NCBI GenBank assembly: GCA_946408345.1
Contig: CAMJRR010000003.1
Coordinates: 114,219 to 178,218, forward strand
DNA: 64,000 nucleotides
Source: an uncultured Bacteroidales bacterium
GTDB lineage: Bacteria; Bacteroidota; Bacteroidia; Bacteroidales; F082
Direction of reading: 5' to 3'
Positions within the stretch are counted from its first letter, which is position 1; each line of letters begins with the position of its first letter. The notes under the pieces are model-generated. The model saw nothing but the letters and a program-made list of their open reading frames with translations. It had not been told where the DNA came from and did not search any database. The translations under genes and the position numbers were made by a program. Shown piece after piece: positions 38,599 through 47,395 of the stretch.

Positions 38599-39489
38599 AT
38601 GCCTGACAAAAACAGAAGAGCCTTAGGGCGCGGCCTTGACGCCATCATGCAAAGCCCCGAAACCGACATCACCAGCAGAGACATCAGCGGCGATTTCGTG
38701 GCTGGTGCCATCGCCGAAATCGATATCAACCTCATTGAAACCAATCCTTTCCAACCCCGCACCGAATTTGACGAGACCGCTTTGCGTGAATTGGCACAAT
38801 CCATCAAAGAGCAAGGTGTGATTCAACCTGTTACCGTCAGGAAACTGGGCTACAACAAATACCAACTCATCTCCGGTGAACGCCGTTTGAGAGCCTCCAA
38901 GATGGCTGGCCTAGCCAAGATTCCCGCCTTCATTCGCGTTGCCAACGATGAGCAGATGCTCGAACTCGCCTTGATTGAAAACATTCACCGCGAGAACCTT
39001 AACGCCATCGAAGTGGCCATCTCCTACCAACGCCTCATCGATGAGTGCAACCTCACTCAAGAGGAAGTGAGCGAGAAGGTGGGCAAGAGCCGTAGCGCCG
39101 TAGCCAACTTCTTGAGATTGCTGAAGCTGCCACCAGAAATCCAGCTTGCCATCCGGGATGGACACATCACCATGGGACATGCCCGAGCACTCATCAACAT
39201 CAACGACAAGGAAGAGCAATTGAAACTTCTCCAACAAATCATCATGGAGGAGATGAATGTGCGCCAAACCGAGGAATTGGCCGAGAAAGCCAAGAACCCA
39301 GAGGCTAAGGAAAGAAAGCAGACCAACTTCATCCCCGAGCATTTCAAGAGCAAAATCAAGAAGCTCTCGCAAACGCTCAACACCAAGGTGAAGGTGAAGC
39401 GCAACATCAGTGGTCAAGGCAGCGTAGTCATCGACTTCAAGGACGAGGCCGAGTTTGACCGCATCATGGAACTGTTCAACAACAAATAA
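38599..39489 (+). CDS. parB: Chromosome-partitioning protein ParB
   Basis: A 296-residue ParB/Spo0J protein: RALGRGLDAIMQ at the N terminus, CTP-binding ParB domain with NPFQPRTEFDE and LISGERRLRASKMAG (about 45-105), ENIHRENLNAIE box, helix-turn-helix around LTQEEVSEKVGKSRSAVANFLRLL (about 150-180), and a C-terminal dimerisation region. It binds parS and loads SMC. Spacing to parA is 4 bp. Confidence 0.96.
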   Translation: MPDKNRRALGRGLDAIMQSPETDITSRDISGDFVAGAIAEIDINLIETNPFQPRTEFDETALRELAQSIKEQGVIQPVTVRKLGYNKYQLISGERRLRASKMAGLAKIPAFIRVANDEQMLELALIENIHRENLNAIEVAISYQRLIDECNLTQEEVSEKVGKSRSAVANFLRLLKLPPEIQLAIRDGHITMGHARALININDKEEQLKLLQQIIMEEMNVRQTEELAEKAKNPEAKERKQTNFIPEHFKSKIKKLSQTLNTKVKVKRNISGQGSVVIDFKDEAEFDRIMELFNNK

Positions 39490-39494
39490 CTACT

Positions 39495-40142
39495 ATGCCG
39501 CGCCGCTTCCTGTTTCTTTTGGGCATCCTTATGTTTGTCGCCTTTCAGCAAACGGAAGCGCAAAACGTGGTGTTTGACACCGTTGGCAACGCCATCATCA
39601 CTGCAGATACCGTAATCAAGCAACAAAAGCCTGCCAAGTCCGCCAAAGCGAAAAAGCCACACAGCCCGACCAAAGCCACTATTATGTCGGCCTGTCTGCC
39701 TGGGTTAGGACAAATTTACAATGGTAAATGGTGGAAAGTGCCTATCGTGTATGCTGGTTTGGGCGGATTGGGCTATTTGGTTTACAGCAACTATTCTGAA
39801 TACAGCTCATATCTCCATGCCTACGAATTCAAAACCGGCGACCTACCCGAAGGCGTGACCCTCAATGAACATGAGACCGAGTTGGCCGGCAAATACTCTG
39901 ATAGTCAGTTGCAAACCTACAAGGAATCGTATCGCCGCGACTTTGAGTTTTATACCATTCTGACCGTCGCTTGGTATGGATTGAATATTCTTGACGCTTG
40001 TGTCGACGGGCATTTATATAGCTACGACATCAGTGATGACCTCAGCCTCAGCGTCGATCCGTATATACGGCAACAAATGGAATCACCAATAAAGATACCG
40101 CAATATGCCCAAGTCGGGCTGTCGTTTCAATTGAATTTTTAG
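39495..40142 (+). CDS. DUF5683 membrane-associated protein
   Basis: A 215-residue protein with signal peptide (to TEAQ), a short charged linker, and the DUF5683 core ATIMSACLPGLGQIYNGKWWKVPIVYAGLGGLGYLVY (about 55-95), a hydrophobic hairpin, then a region ending in a beta-like segment VGLSFQLNF that may be an outer-membrane strand. Function is unknown, but it is always near parAB-dapB-lepB in Bacteroidota. Five bp separate it from parB. Confidence 0.83.
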   Translation: MPRRFLFLLGILMFVAFQQTEAQNVVFDTVGNAIITADTVIKQQKPAKSAKAKKPHSPTKATIMSACLPGLGQIYNGKWWKVPIVYAGLGGLGYLVYSNYSEYSSYLHAYEFKTGDLPEGVTLNEHETELAGKYSDSQLQTYKESYRRDFEFYTILTVAWYGLNILDACVDGHLYSYDISDDLSLSVDPYIRQQMESPIKIPQYAQVGLSFQLNF

Positions 40143-40146
40143 TTTT

Positions 40147-40857
40147 ATGAAAATCGCTATAATCGGATATGGAAAGATGGGGCACGAGGTGGAAAAAGCC
40201 GCCCTCTCCCGTCAGCATGAAATAGTGGTCACTATTGACAACCCAAAAGAATGGGAAGAGCGCCATGACCAACTGAAACAAGCCGATGTCGCCATCGACT
40301 TCAGCCAGCCCGACCAAGTGGTGGGCAATATTCATCACTGTTTCGATTTGCACATCCCTGTTGTTGTTGGAACTACAGCATGGCAAAATCAATTTGAGGA
40401 AATCAAGGCGAGATGCTTGGCCGAAAAGCAGAGCTTATTCACCGCCCCCAACTTCAGCATCGGCATGAACATCATGTTTGTGCTCAACAAACAGTTGGCG
40501 AAATTTGCTGAGAAATACGGCTACCAACTCTCTATGGCCGAAACCCATCACATCCATAAATTGGACAAACCCAGCGGCACAGCTGTGAAACTGGCCAACG
40601 ACATCATTACTGTCAACCATGACTACAATAATTGGAGCATCGATGAGCCCGCCGACCACACATTATATATTAAGGTAACGCGCGAAGGCGAGGTGAACGG
40701 CATCCACAGCGTAATGGCAGAGTCGCCTGCCGACAAAATCACCCTCACCCATGAGGCATTTAACAGGCAAGGTTTTGCCATGGGCGCCCTTGCTGCCGCT
40801 GAGTTCCTCATTGGCAAAGTTGGGGTGTTTGGGATGGAGGATTTGTTCCAAGAATAA
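40147..40857 (+). CDS. dapB: 4-hydroxy-tetrahydrodipicolinate reductase
   Basis: A 236-residue NAD(P)H-dependent enzyme: Rossmann start IAIIGYGKMGHEV (2-14), VVVGTTAWQ (about 75-83), FTAPNFSIGMNIMF (about 98-111), the active-site AETHHIHKLDKPSGTA with catalytic His and Lys (about 132-147), and QGFAMGALAAAEFL near the C terminus. It reduces the product of DapA in lysine and diaminopimelate synthesis, so it feeds peptidoglycan. The length is close to Bacteroidota DapB and shorter than the 273-residue E. coli enzyme. Confidence 0.95.
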   Translation: MKIAIIGYGKMGHEVEKAALSRQHEIVVTIDNPKEWEERHDQLKQADVAIDFSQPDQVVGNIHHCFDLHIPVVVGTTAWQNQFEEIKARCLAEKQSLFTAPNFSIGMNIMFVLNKQLAKFAEKYGYQLSMAETHHIHKLDKPSGTAVKLANDIITVNHDYNNWSIDEPADHTLYIKVTREGEVNGIHSVMAESPADKITLTHEAFNRQGFAMGALAAAEFLIGKVGVFGMEDLFQE

Positions 40858-40915
40858 TCCAAGCATCCAAATAATAATACACAATTAACATCGTTAAATT
40901 AGAAATTTACATAAA

Positions 40916-42430
40916 ATGTCACTATTACTTTTCATTTTAATCGTTCCGGCACTATTTACTATCCCGATTGCGTTCTGCTGGAAACAATTTGAGAAAGCTG
41001 GACAAAAGGGCTATTACAGCCTCATCCCCTATTACAACATCTATATCATGCTGAAAATCATCGGCAAACAGAAGAAATTTTGGTGGTGGTTCTTCATCAT
41101 CTTCCCCTACATCAACGTCTTCATGCTGCTACTCATGCTCGTCGAGTTAGGGAAGTGCTTCGGAAGGTTCAAGATTTGGGAGGAAGGCATGGCCGCCATT
41201 TTGCCTTTCATTTTCTTCCCCATCATCGCCAAAGACGACAAATACCAAGACCCTACCACAGCTACGAGACCCAAAAAATCTACGGCACGCGAATGGTTCG
41301 ATGCCATTATCTTTGCCGTGGTCGCTGCTTTAATCATCAGAACCTATGTCTTCGAGGCCTTCACCATCCCCACTTCGAGTATGGAAAAATCACTTTGCGT
41401 TGGCGATTATTTGATTGTCAGCAAGATACATTATGGCCCCAAACGCCCCAACACTCCGCTTTCATTCCCATTTGTACACAACACCTTGCCGGGCAGCAAG
41501 ACCGCGAAGTCGTATGTGGAATGGATTAAATTGCCCTATCACCGTTATCCTGGCGTGTCAACGATGAAGCGCTACGACCCCATCGTGTTCAACTACCCTG
41601 CTGGCGACACGGTCTGCGACATTTTCCAAAGCAGTATCAACTATTACGATCTTGTTAGAGAATACGGTCGACAAAGGGTATGGAACGACCATCAAAACTT
41701 CGGCAAGGTGATCTCTCATCCTGTCGACAAACGTGAGAACTATGTCAAGCGTCTCATTGGCATGCCTGGCGATAGTTTGAAAATCGTTGATGGCGTGGTG
41801 TTTATCAATGGCGAGAAGGCTTTTGAGCCCGAGAATATGCAACACAATTACACCGTGGTAACCACCAGTGGTGGCATCAATAAACAGACCTTGGACAAAT
41901 ACAGCATCACCGAAGGCTACCGTACCGCCGACCCCAACACTTTCATCCTTAACATCAGCGCGAAGGTGGCAGACGAGTTGATCAAGCTGCCTTACATCAC
42001 CTCAGTAATGCGCAACATACAAGCTCCTGGCGAAGGTACCAATACGAGCATCTTCCCCAACCGTCCCGACCTTTATCCTTGGAACGTCGACAACTTCGGA
42101 CCGCTCTACATCCCGAAGAAAGGCGTGACAGTGAAACTCAACCTCAACACCTTGCCGCTCTACGAGCGCATCATCCATGCTTATGAACTCCACGACTTGA
42201 AAGTGCAAGGCAACCAAATCCTCATTGACGGAAAACCTGCCGACAGCTACACCTTCGAGATGGACTACTATTGGATGATGGGCGACAACCGCCACAACTC
42301 CGCCGACTCACGCTATTGGGGATTTGTTCCTGAAAACCATATCGTTGGTAAACCCGTGCTCGTCTGGCTCTCTTTGGACAAGGAGAACGGCGGCATTCGC
42401 TGGAAGCGGATGTTCAGGATTCCTAAATGA
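40916..42430 (+). CDS. lepB: Signal peptidase I with N-terminal DUF5684-like membrane domain
   Basis: A 504-residue membrane protease. The first ~110 residues contain three hydrophobic segments and the AGQKGYYSLIPYYNIYIMLKI motif of DUF5684. The S26 peptidase part follows a membrane helix (about 130-145): catalytic Ser in PTSSMEKSL (about 155), catalytic Lys in NYVKRLIGMPGD (about 278), and the GDNRHNSADSRYWG box (about 460-473). A large insertion of about 150 residues lies between the Lys box and GDNR box, usual in Bacteroidota. It cleaves signal peptides of exported proteins in the inner membrane. An AT-rich leader of 58 bp separates it from dapB. Confidence 0.94.
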   Translation: MSLLLFILIVPALFTIPIAFCWKQFEKAGQKGYYSLIPYYNIYIMLKIIGKQKKFWWWFFIIFPYINVFMLLLMLVELGKCFGRFKIWEEGMAAILPFIFFPIIAKDDKYQDPTTATRPKKSTAREWFDAIIFAVVAALIIRTYVFEAFTIPTSSMEKSLCVGDYLIVSKIHYGPKRPNTPLSFPFVHNTLPGSKTAKSYVEWIKLPYHRYPGVSTMKRYDPIVFNYPAGDTVCDIFQSSINYYDLVREYGRQRVWNDHQNFGKVISHPVDKRENYVKRLIGMPGDSLKIVDGVVFINGEKAFEPENMQHNYTVVTTSGGINKQTLDKYSITEGYRTADPNTFILNISAKVADELIKLPYITSVMRNIQAPGEGTNTSIFPNRPDLYPWNVDNFGPLYIPKKGVTVKLNLNTLPLYERIIHAYELHDLKVQGNQILIDGKPADSYTFEMDYYWMMGDNRHNSADSRYWGFVPENHIVGKPVLVWLSLDKENGGIRWKRMFRIPK

Positions 42431-42436
42431 TAAACT

Positions 42437-42688
42437 ATGAATTTACTTGATTCAAATATTGCCGCTAACGAAACAATTCAAACAACATTAGGAATAATAG
42501 TTTTAATTGGGTTACTTATTTTATTATATTTTTACATTCCAATAAAAATGGCTCATAATCGAGGACGAAGCGGTTTTTGGTGGGTAGTCATTGCATTTGT
42601 GACAAGCCCAATTCTTGCTTACATATTTCTTGCAATCGCAGGTAATTCAGAAGAGAAAATTCGCGAGGAGTATAAACATAGGTATTAA
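42437..42688 (+). CDS. Small AT-rich membrane protein of unknown function
   Basis: An 83-residue protein with two predicted transmembrane helices (about 17-37 and 48-66) separated by AHNRGRSGFWW, and a charged C-terminal tail. Composition is much more AT-rich than lepB just upstream. A WbqC-family gene is often found after lepB in relatives; here this ORF follows lepB by 6 bp. The product has no recognised family; a fitting analogy is small DUF805- or PLDc_N-like two-helix proteins, without firm support. Confidence 0.55.
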   Translation: MNLLDSNIAANETIQTTLGIIVLIGLLILLYFYIPIKMAHNRGRSGFWWVVIAFVTSPILAYIFLAIAGNSEEKIREEYKHRY

Positions 42689-42753
42689 AACACCATCGCC
42701 AAAAGCTCGCTCGTGATTTGAAATTCGCTTGAACAAAAGACAAAAAACGACCA

Positions 42754-42787
42754 GACAGGCTACCATTTCAGGTGGCCTGTTTTTTTG
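42754..42787 (+). terminator. Rho-independent terminator of the parAB-lepB operon
   Basis: ACAGGCTACC and GGTGGCCTGT arms around ATTTCA, followed by seven T residues. Confidence 0.85.
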
Positions 42788-42821
42788 CTCATAAAAGCCT
42801 CCATTAACCAACTATTTTGCG

Positions 42822-42830
42822 TATTTTTGC
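42822..42830 (+). promoter_or_regulatory. -7 promoter box of ftsK
   Basis: TATTTTTGC, 23 bp before the ATG at 42853. Confidence 0.6.
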
Positions 42831-42852
42831 ACTCCAATAATGAAGATTGAAA

Positions 42853-45540
42853 ATGGCAGAGAAAAACAACCGTAGAGAGAACACCTTTAAGACAAAAGGG
42901 ACTACCGATATTGAGCCTTTTGAGCCGCAATTAATTGATACAGAGGAGAATAAAAAAGAAGAAAAACCTAAAAAAAAGAGCGATAAATCACCTAAAAACA
43001 AGGAATCCAAGCCACAGAAAAACAAAGTGAAGCAAGAGTCAGATGGCCGACTCAGCAAAATCATCGGCATTTTGTTTCTATGCTTAGCAGTGTTCTTGGG
43101 CATTGCCCTAATTTCATACCTGGTAAGTTTCTTTAGCGGTCATCATCAAGAGTATGGATACCAAATCTTCAGCCAAAAGGTCAACATAGAAAACCGAACC
43201 GGTCGTGCTGGTGTATTCTTGGCTCAGACACTTATTAAAGAGTCTTTTGGTATTGGCGCATTCTTCTTTGTTTACCTACTGACCCTTATTGGATTACGAC
43301 TGAACGACTCGGCCAAAATAAAAATGTGGAGCCTTTGGAAATGGGCGCTCCTTTGTTTGGTATGGTTGCCATTATTCTTCGCATTCATCGCTACAGCTGC
43401 ACCCAAATGTGCCATTTTTGGAGGTGCAGTTGGTCAATGGCTCAACACTTTACTTACCCAATACGTCGGTAAAACAGGTGTCATCATCATCCTTGCTTTC
43501 TTGTTCTTGGTTTTCGCCGTATATCAGTTTAATCTTACGCTCAACTATTTCAAGCAATTGCGAGAGAAACGCGAGGATGAGCGTCGACACAAGGCCGCCC
43601 TCCTTGCCGAACAACGTATCCAGGAAGAGTTGGAAAGAGAGAGAAGCCACATGACCGACGATGGTGAAGACATCGACCCTGATTCCATTGATGATGAAGA
43701 GGAAGACCATATGCCTCCAGTCACTTCGTTCACTAAAGATCCTTCGTTTGAGATTGTCACTTCAGAGAACAACCCCGAAAAACAGTCACAAAAAGAAAAT
43801 GTTTTCATTCAGAACAATGATGACAAGCCAAAAGAAGCCCAAGACTCGGAAATAACATTGAACCCTGTTTCGACAACTACCAACGAGATCAAGACTCAAG
43901 ATGCAGTACCTCAAAAATCTGACACGGAATCCGAAAAAGTGGAGCTAGTTATCGAGGACACTCCTGCTGAAGAGACCGTCGACAAAGGCCAAGACCGTGT
44001 CCATCACACCATTGACACTCCTTTTGACCCGCGTTACGAATTGCGCGACTATAAGTTCCCCACCTTAGACATGCTCAACGACTACGGCGGCAAGAAGTCG
44101 GAAATTGATGAAGAGGAGCTCAATGCCAATAAGAACAAGATTGTGGAGACTTTGGGCAACTACGGCATCGCCATCGACAAAATCAAGGCTACCATTGGCC
44201 CCACGGTCACGCTGTATGAAATCGTCCCCGCAGCCGGTATTCGCATCTCGAAAATCAAGAACTTGGAAGACGACATTGCCTTGAGCTTGGCTGCTTTGGG
44301 CATCCGTATCATCGCGCCTATCCCAGGTAAGGGCACCATCGGTATCGAGGTTCCGAACAGCAAGCCTGAGACGGTTTCCATGCGTAGTGTTTTGAGCTCT
44401 GAAAAATTCCAAAACTCGAAATATGCCTTGCCTTGCGCTATCGGTAAGACCATTTCCAACGAGACCTACGTCTTCGACCTTGCCAAAATGCCGCACATTC
44501 TGATGGCCGGTGCTACAGGTCAAGGTAAATCGGTGGGACTGAACGCCATCATCGCTTCCTTGCTTTACAGCAAGCATCCTTCCGAGCTAAAGTTTGTCAT
44601 GGTCGACCCGAAGAAGGTGGAGCTGACGTTATATAACCGAATTGAGCGCCATTATTTGGCCAAGCTTCCAGACTCAGAAGATGCCATTATCACCGACGTG
44701 AAGAAAGTGGTACGCACGCTCAACTCCTTGTGCATCGAGATGGACCAACGCTACGACCTACTCAAAGCTGCTGAATGCCGCAACATCATCGAATACAACG
44801 AGAAGTTCAAATCACGCAGACTGCTGCCCACAGAGGGGCACCGTTTCCTTCCTTACATCGTGCTTGTCGTCGACGAGTTCGCCGACCTCATCATGACCGC
44901 CGGTCGCGAGGTGGAAGCACCTATTGCACGTATCGCTCAACTGGCCCGTGCCGTCGGCATCCACTTGATTATCGCAACACAACGTCCTTCCGTCAACATC
45001 ATCACGGGTTCCATCAAGGCCAACTTCCCCGCCCGTATCGCTTTCCGCGTCATCTCGCAAGTCGACTCCAAGACCATCCTCGACCAAAGCGGCGCCAACC
45101 AACTCATTGGTCGCGGCGACATGTTGCTCTCCACGGGCAACGACCTTGTGCGTCTGCAATGCGCTTTCATCGACACACCCGAAGTGGAAACCGTCACCGA
45201 GTTCATTGGAGCACAAAGAGGCTATGCTGAACCATTCCTGCTACCAGAAGTTCCTGATGAAGAAGGTGAAGGCATCGACATAGAAGAAGACGGTGAGCGC
45301 GACAGTCTCTTTGAAGAAGCAGCTCGTATCGTGGTACAGACCCAACAAGGCTCCACCTCGATGATTCAACGCAAACTGAAACTCGGCTACAACCGTGCGG
45401 GCCGCATCATCGACCAATTGGAAGCTGCCGGCATCGTCGGACCGTTCTCTGGTAGTAAATCGCGTGAAGTGAAAGTAGGCACGGAAGCTGCTTTGGAACA
45501 GATTTTGCAGGATCTTTACAACAAAGATAACGGAATTTGA
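42853..45540 (+). CDS. ftsK: DNA translocase FtsK
   Basis: An 895-residue protein; the ATG at 42853 (MAEKNNRREN) is preferred to the TTG used by the track. N-terminal membrane domain with four helices at about 75-230, a Glu/Asp-rich linker to about 400, then the alpha and motor domains: DMLNDYGG, Walker A GATGQGKSVGLN (about 552-563), Walker B IVLVVDEFADL, IIATQRPSVNIITG, and QVDSKTILDQSGA. The C-terminal winged-helix gamma domain (about 820-890) contains GSTSMIQRKLKLGYNRAGRI. It pumps DNA at the septum for dimer resolution. LolA-like gene follows by 2 bp. Confidence 0.96.
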   Translation: MAEKNNRRENTFKTKGTTDIEPFEPQLIDTEENKKEEKPKKKSDKSPKNKESKPQKNKVKQESDGRLSKIIGILFLCLAVFLGIALISYLVSFFSGHHQEYGYQIFSQKVNIENRTGRAGVFLAQTLIKESFGIGAFFFVYLLTLIGLRLNDSAKIKMWSLWKWALLCLVWLPLFFAFIATAAPKCAIFGGAVGQWLNTLLTQYVGKTGVIIILAFLFLVFAVYQFNLTLNYFKQLREKREDERRHKAALLAEQRIQEELERERSHMTDDGEDIDPDSIDDEEEDHMPPVTSFTKDPSFEIVTSENNPEKQSQKENVFIQNNDDKPKEAQDSEITLNPVSTTTNEIKTQDAVPQKSDTESEKVELVIEDTPAEETVDKGQDRVHHTIDTPFDPRYELRDYKFPTLDMLNDYGGKKSEIDEEELNANKNKIVETLGNYGIAIDKIKATIGPTVTLYEIVPAAGIRISKIKNLEDDIALSLAALGIRIIAPIPGKGTIGIEVPNSKPETVSMRSVLSSEKFQNSKYALPCAIGKTISNETYVFDLAKMPHILMAGATGQGKSVGLNAIIASLLYSKHPSELKFVMVDPKKVELTLYNRIERHYLAKLPDSEDAIITDVKKVVRTLNSLCIEMDQRYDLLKAAECRNIIEYNEKFKSRRLLPTEGHRFLPYIVLVVDEFADLIMTAGREVEAPIARIAQLARAVGIHLIIATQRPSVNIITGSIKANFPARIAFRVISQVDSKTILDQSGANQLIGRGDMLLSTGNDLVRLQCAFIDTPEVETVTEFIGAQRGYAEPFLLPEVPDEEGEGIDIEEDGERDSLFEEAARIVVQTQQGSTSMIQRKLKLGYNRAGRIIDQLEAAGIVGPFSGSKSREVKVGTEAALEQILQDLYNKDNGI

Positions 45541-45542
45541 AA

Positions 45543-46166
45543 ATGAAAACGAAAAACACCATCATTTGCCTGCTTTTTTTATTTGTAACACAGGTAATTA
45601 ACGCGCAAAACAATGCAGATGCGCTCATTAGTGGTTTGGTCGACCAAATCAAGAGTCACAAAAACGTGGAGATGACTTTCAACTATCAAATCAGCTCCCA
45701 AGGAGAAAAAGTGGGCAACAGTGAAAAAGGTCACGCATGGCTTCAAGGCGAAGCTTACAAAACAGAAATGACTGATCAACAGACCATTTCCGATGGCAAG
45801 ACCATTTGGACCTACTTCATTGACGCTGAGGAGGTCATGGTCAGCAATGCCAGCGAAGGCACCGATAACACGCCTTTGAAAATCCTCACCTCTTTGGATG
45901 AAAACTATGTGGCCACCCTTACCGGCATCAATGCGCAAGGCATAGCCACTGTTGAATTAGCCAATCCCGCGGGACAATACAAACGAGTAACCCTGAAAAT
46001 CAACACAAAAAAAGCTGAGCTTAAGAGTGCCGACATCTATTTCGAAGATGGCAACAAGTTTGTCATTGATGTGGAGGAAATGAAATTCGACCAGGAACTA
46101 GGCGACAAATTCTTCACCTTTGACACGAAAAAGCACCCTAATGTAGATGTGATTGACATGCGTTAG
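45543..46166 (+). CDS. LolA-like outer-membrane lipoprotein carrier
   Basis: A 207-residue periplasmic protein (signal peptide to VINAQ). The body fits the LolA/LolB half-barrel: NVEMTFNYQISSQGEKVGNSEKG, AWLQGEAYKTEM, DGKTIWTYFIDAEEVMVS, and a C-terminal KSADIYFEDGNKFVI. LolA ferries lipoproteins from the inner to the outer membrane. It overlaps no gene but is 2 bp from ftsK, the usual ftsK-lolA order. The start is the ATG at 45543. Confidence 0.87.
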   Translation: MKTKNTIICLLFLFVTQVINAQNNADALISGLVDQIKSHKNVEMTFNYQISSQGEKVGNSEKGHAWLQGEAYKTEMTDQQTISDGKTIWTYFIDAEEVMVSNASEGTDNTPLKILTSLDENYVATLTGINAQGIATVELANPAGQYKRVTLKINTKKAELKSADIYFEDGNKFVIDVEEMKFDQELGDKFFTFDTKKHPNVDVIDMR

Positions 46167-46221
46167 CGCAATAAAAAACGATTGTTTACGTATTAAAAAA
46201 CGGCTGCCGCAGTGTGACAGG

Positions 46222-46260
46222 CCAACAATCAACAATTCAACAGATCAACAATTCAACAAA
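46222..46260. repeat. CAACAATTCAACA-type tandem repeat upstream of exbB
   Basis: CCAACAATCAACAATTCAAC and AGATCAACAATTCAACAAAA run directly into the exbB start region. Same family and gene-relative orientation as the copies ahead of lgt and cutC. Confidence 0.85.
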
Positions 46261-46262
46261 AT

Positions 46263-46961
46263 ATGAATCTTCTTCAAATCCAACAAGCTGCCAATGATTT
46301 AGGTGCAGCCGCAACAGAAACCGTTGCCCAACCTACAGAAGTCAAACTTTCCCTCCTTGACCTTGCCTCCAAAGGCGGATGGATTATGATATTACTAGCC
46401 GTTTTATCCATCATTGCGGTTTATATTTTCATCGAACGCTACATCGCCGTTTCACGCGCCACGAAATACGACAACGGTTTCATGGAACGCATCCGCGAAT
46501 ACATGAAAGACGGCAAGTTGGATTCGGCAAAGGCTTTGTGCCGCGGCAACTCCACCCCTATCTCACGCATGATCGAAAAAGGTATCTCCCGCATCGGACG
46601 GCCTTTGGGCGACATCAACTCGGCCATTGAAAACGTGGGTAACCTTGAAGTGGCGCAACTGGAACGCGGTGTCAACATCCTTGCCATGATTGCCAGTGCC
46701 GCCCCGATGATTGGTTTCTTAGGTACTGTGATTGGCATGATTCGTGCTTTCTACGACATGTCGATGGCTGGAAACAACATCGATATCGAATTGCTTTCAT
46801 CGGGCATCTACGAAGCTATGGTAACCACCGTTGGTGGTTTGATTGTAGGCATCATCGCTTATTTCTTCCATGCTATCTTATCGACAAAAATCCAGAAAGT
46901 CGTCAACCTGCTCGAAGGCAAGGCTACCGAATTCATGGACGTTTTGAACGAACCTGCCTAG
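46263..46961 (+). CDS. exbB: ExbB/TolQ/MotA-type proton channel
   Basis: A 232-residue inner-membrane protein with three helices (about 38-60, 140-165, 185-210). Family motifs: FIERYIAVSRA, MLAMIASAAPMIGFLGTVIGMI (residues about 137-158), and ISRAPFG-like YEAMVTTVGGLIVGI. It forms the proton channel that energises TonB with ExbD. ExbD follows 12 bp later, then TonB. The ATG sits 2 bp after an AACAA repeat tract. Confidence 0.92.
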   Translation: MNLLQIQQAANDLGAAATETVAQPTEVKLSLLDLASKGGWIMILLAVLSIIAVYIFIERYIAVSRATKYDNGFMERIREYMKDGKLDSAKALCRGNSTPISRMIEKGISRIGRPLGDINSAIENVGNLEVAQLERGVNILAMIASAAPMIGFLGTVIGMIRAFYDMSMAGNNIDIELLSSGIYEAMVTTVGGLIVGIIAYFFHAILSTKIQKVVNLLEGKATEFMDVLNEPA

Positions 46962-46973
46962 AATTAGTGCATT

Positions 46974-47387
46974 ATGGCTATCAGATCAAGAAATAAGGTC
47001 GAACCTACATTTAACTCCTCGTCCATGTCGGACTTGGTGTTTCTGCTGCTGATTTTCTTCATGCTGACTTCGACCTTGGTCGCGCCCAATGCCATCAAGC
47101 TCATGCTGCCTTCAAGCAACAGCAAGACCATGGCCAAGCAGACCGTCACGGTTTACATCAACGACCAATACCAATATTTCGTTGACGACAATCCCGCCGA
47201 TGAAACCCAACTCACCGACCTTATCAACAGCAAGATCGGCAACGACAGTCAAGCCACAGTGGTGCTCCGTTCCGACAAGACTGTACCCGTGCAATATGTT
47301 GTGAATGTGATTGATGCCGTCAACGAAATCAACAACGCCACTGGCAACAACCACAAAGTCATTCTCGCCACATCGCCAAAGAAATAG
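46974..47387 (+). CDS. exbD: ExbD/TolR-type biopolymer transport protein
   Basis: A 137-residue protein: short cytoplasmic N terminus, one helix (SDLVFLLLIFFMLTSTLV, about 19-36) with the proton-relay Asp in SMSDLV, and a periplasmic domain with VYINDQYQYFVDD. It completes the ExbB-ExbD complex. Its stop codon is part of the strong Shine-Dalgarno for tonB. Confidence 0.92.
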   Translation: MAIRSRNKVEPTFNSSSMSDLVFLLLIFFMLTSTLVAPNAIKLMLPSSNSKTMAKQTVTVYINDQYQYFVDDNPADETQLTDLINSKIGNDSQATVVLRSDKTVPVQYVVNVIDAVNEINNATGNNHKVILATSPKK

Positions 47388-47395
47388 GAGGTGAT
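47386..47395 (+). promoter_or_regulatory. Unusually strong Shine-Dalgarno ahead of tonB
   Basis: AGGAGGTGAT is a full complement to the 16S 3' end, overlapping the exbD stop and immediately adjacent to the tonB ATG. Most genes in this window show no such site, as is usual for Bacteroidota. Confidence 0.75.

Noticed and set aside
37815-39489. parS site near parAB
   Set aside because: No GTTTCACGTGAAAC-like palindrome in the flanks; CACGTG words elsewhere are inside genes and not symmetric beyond six bases.
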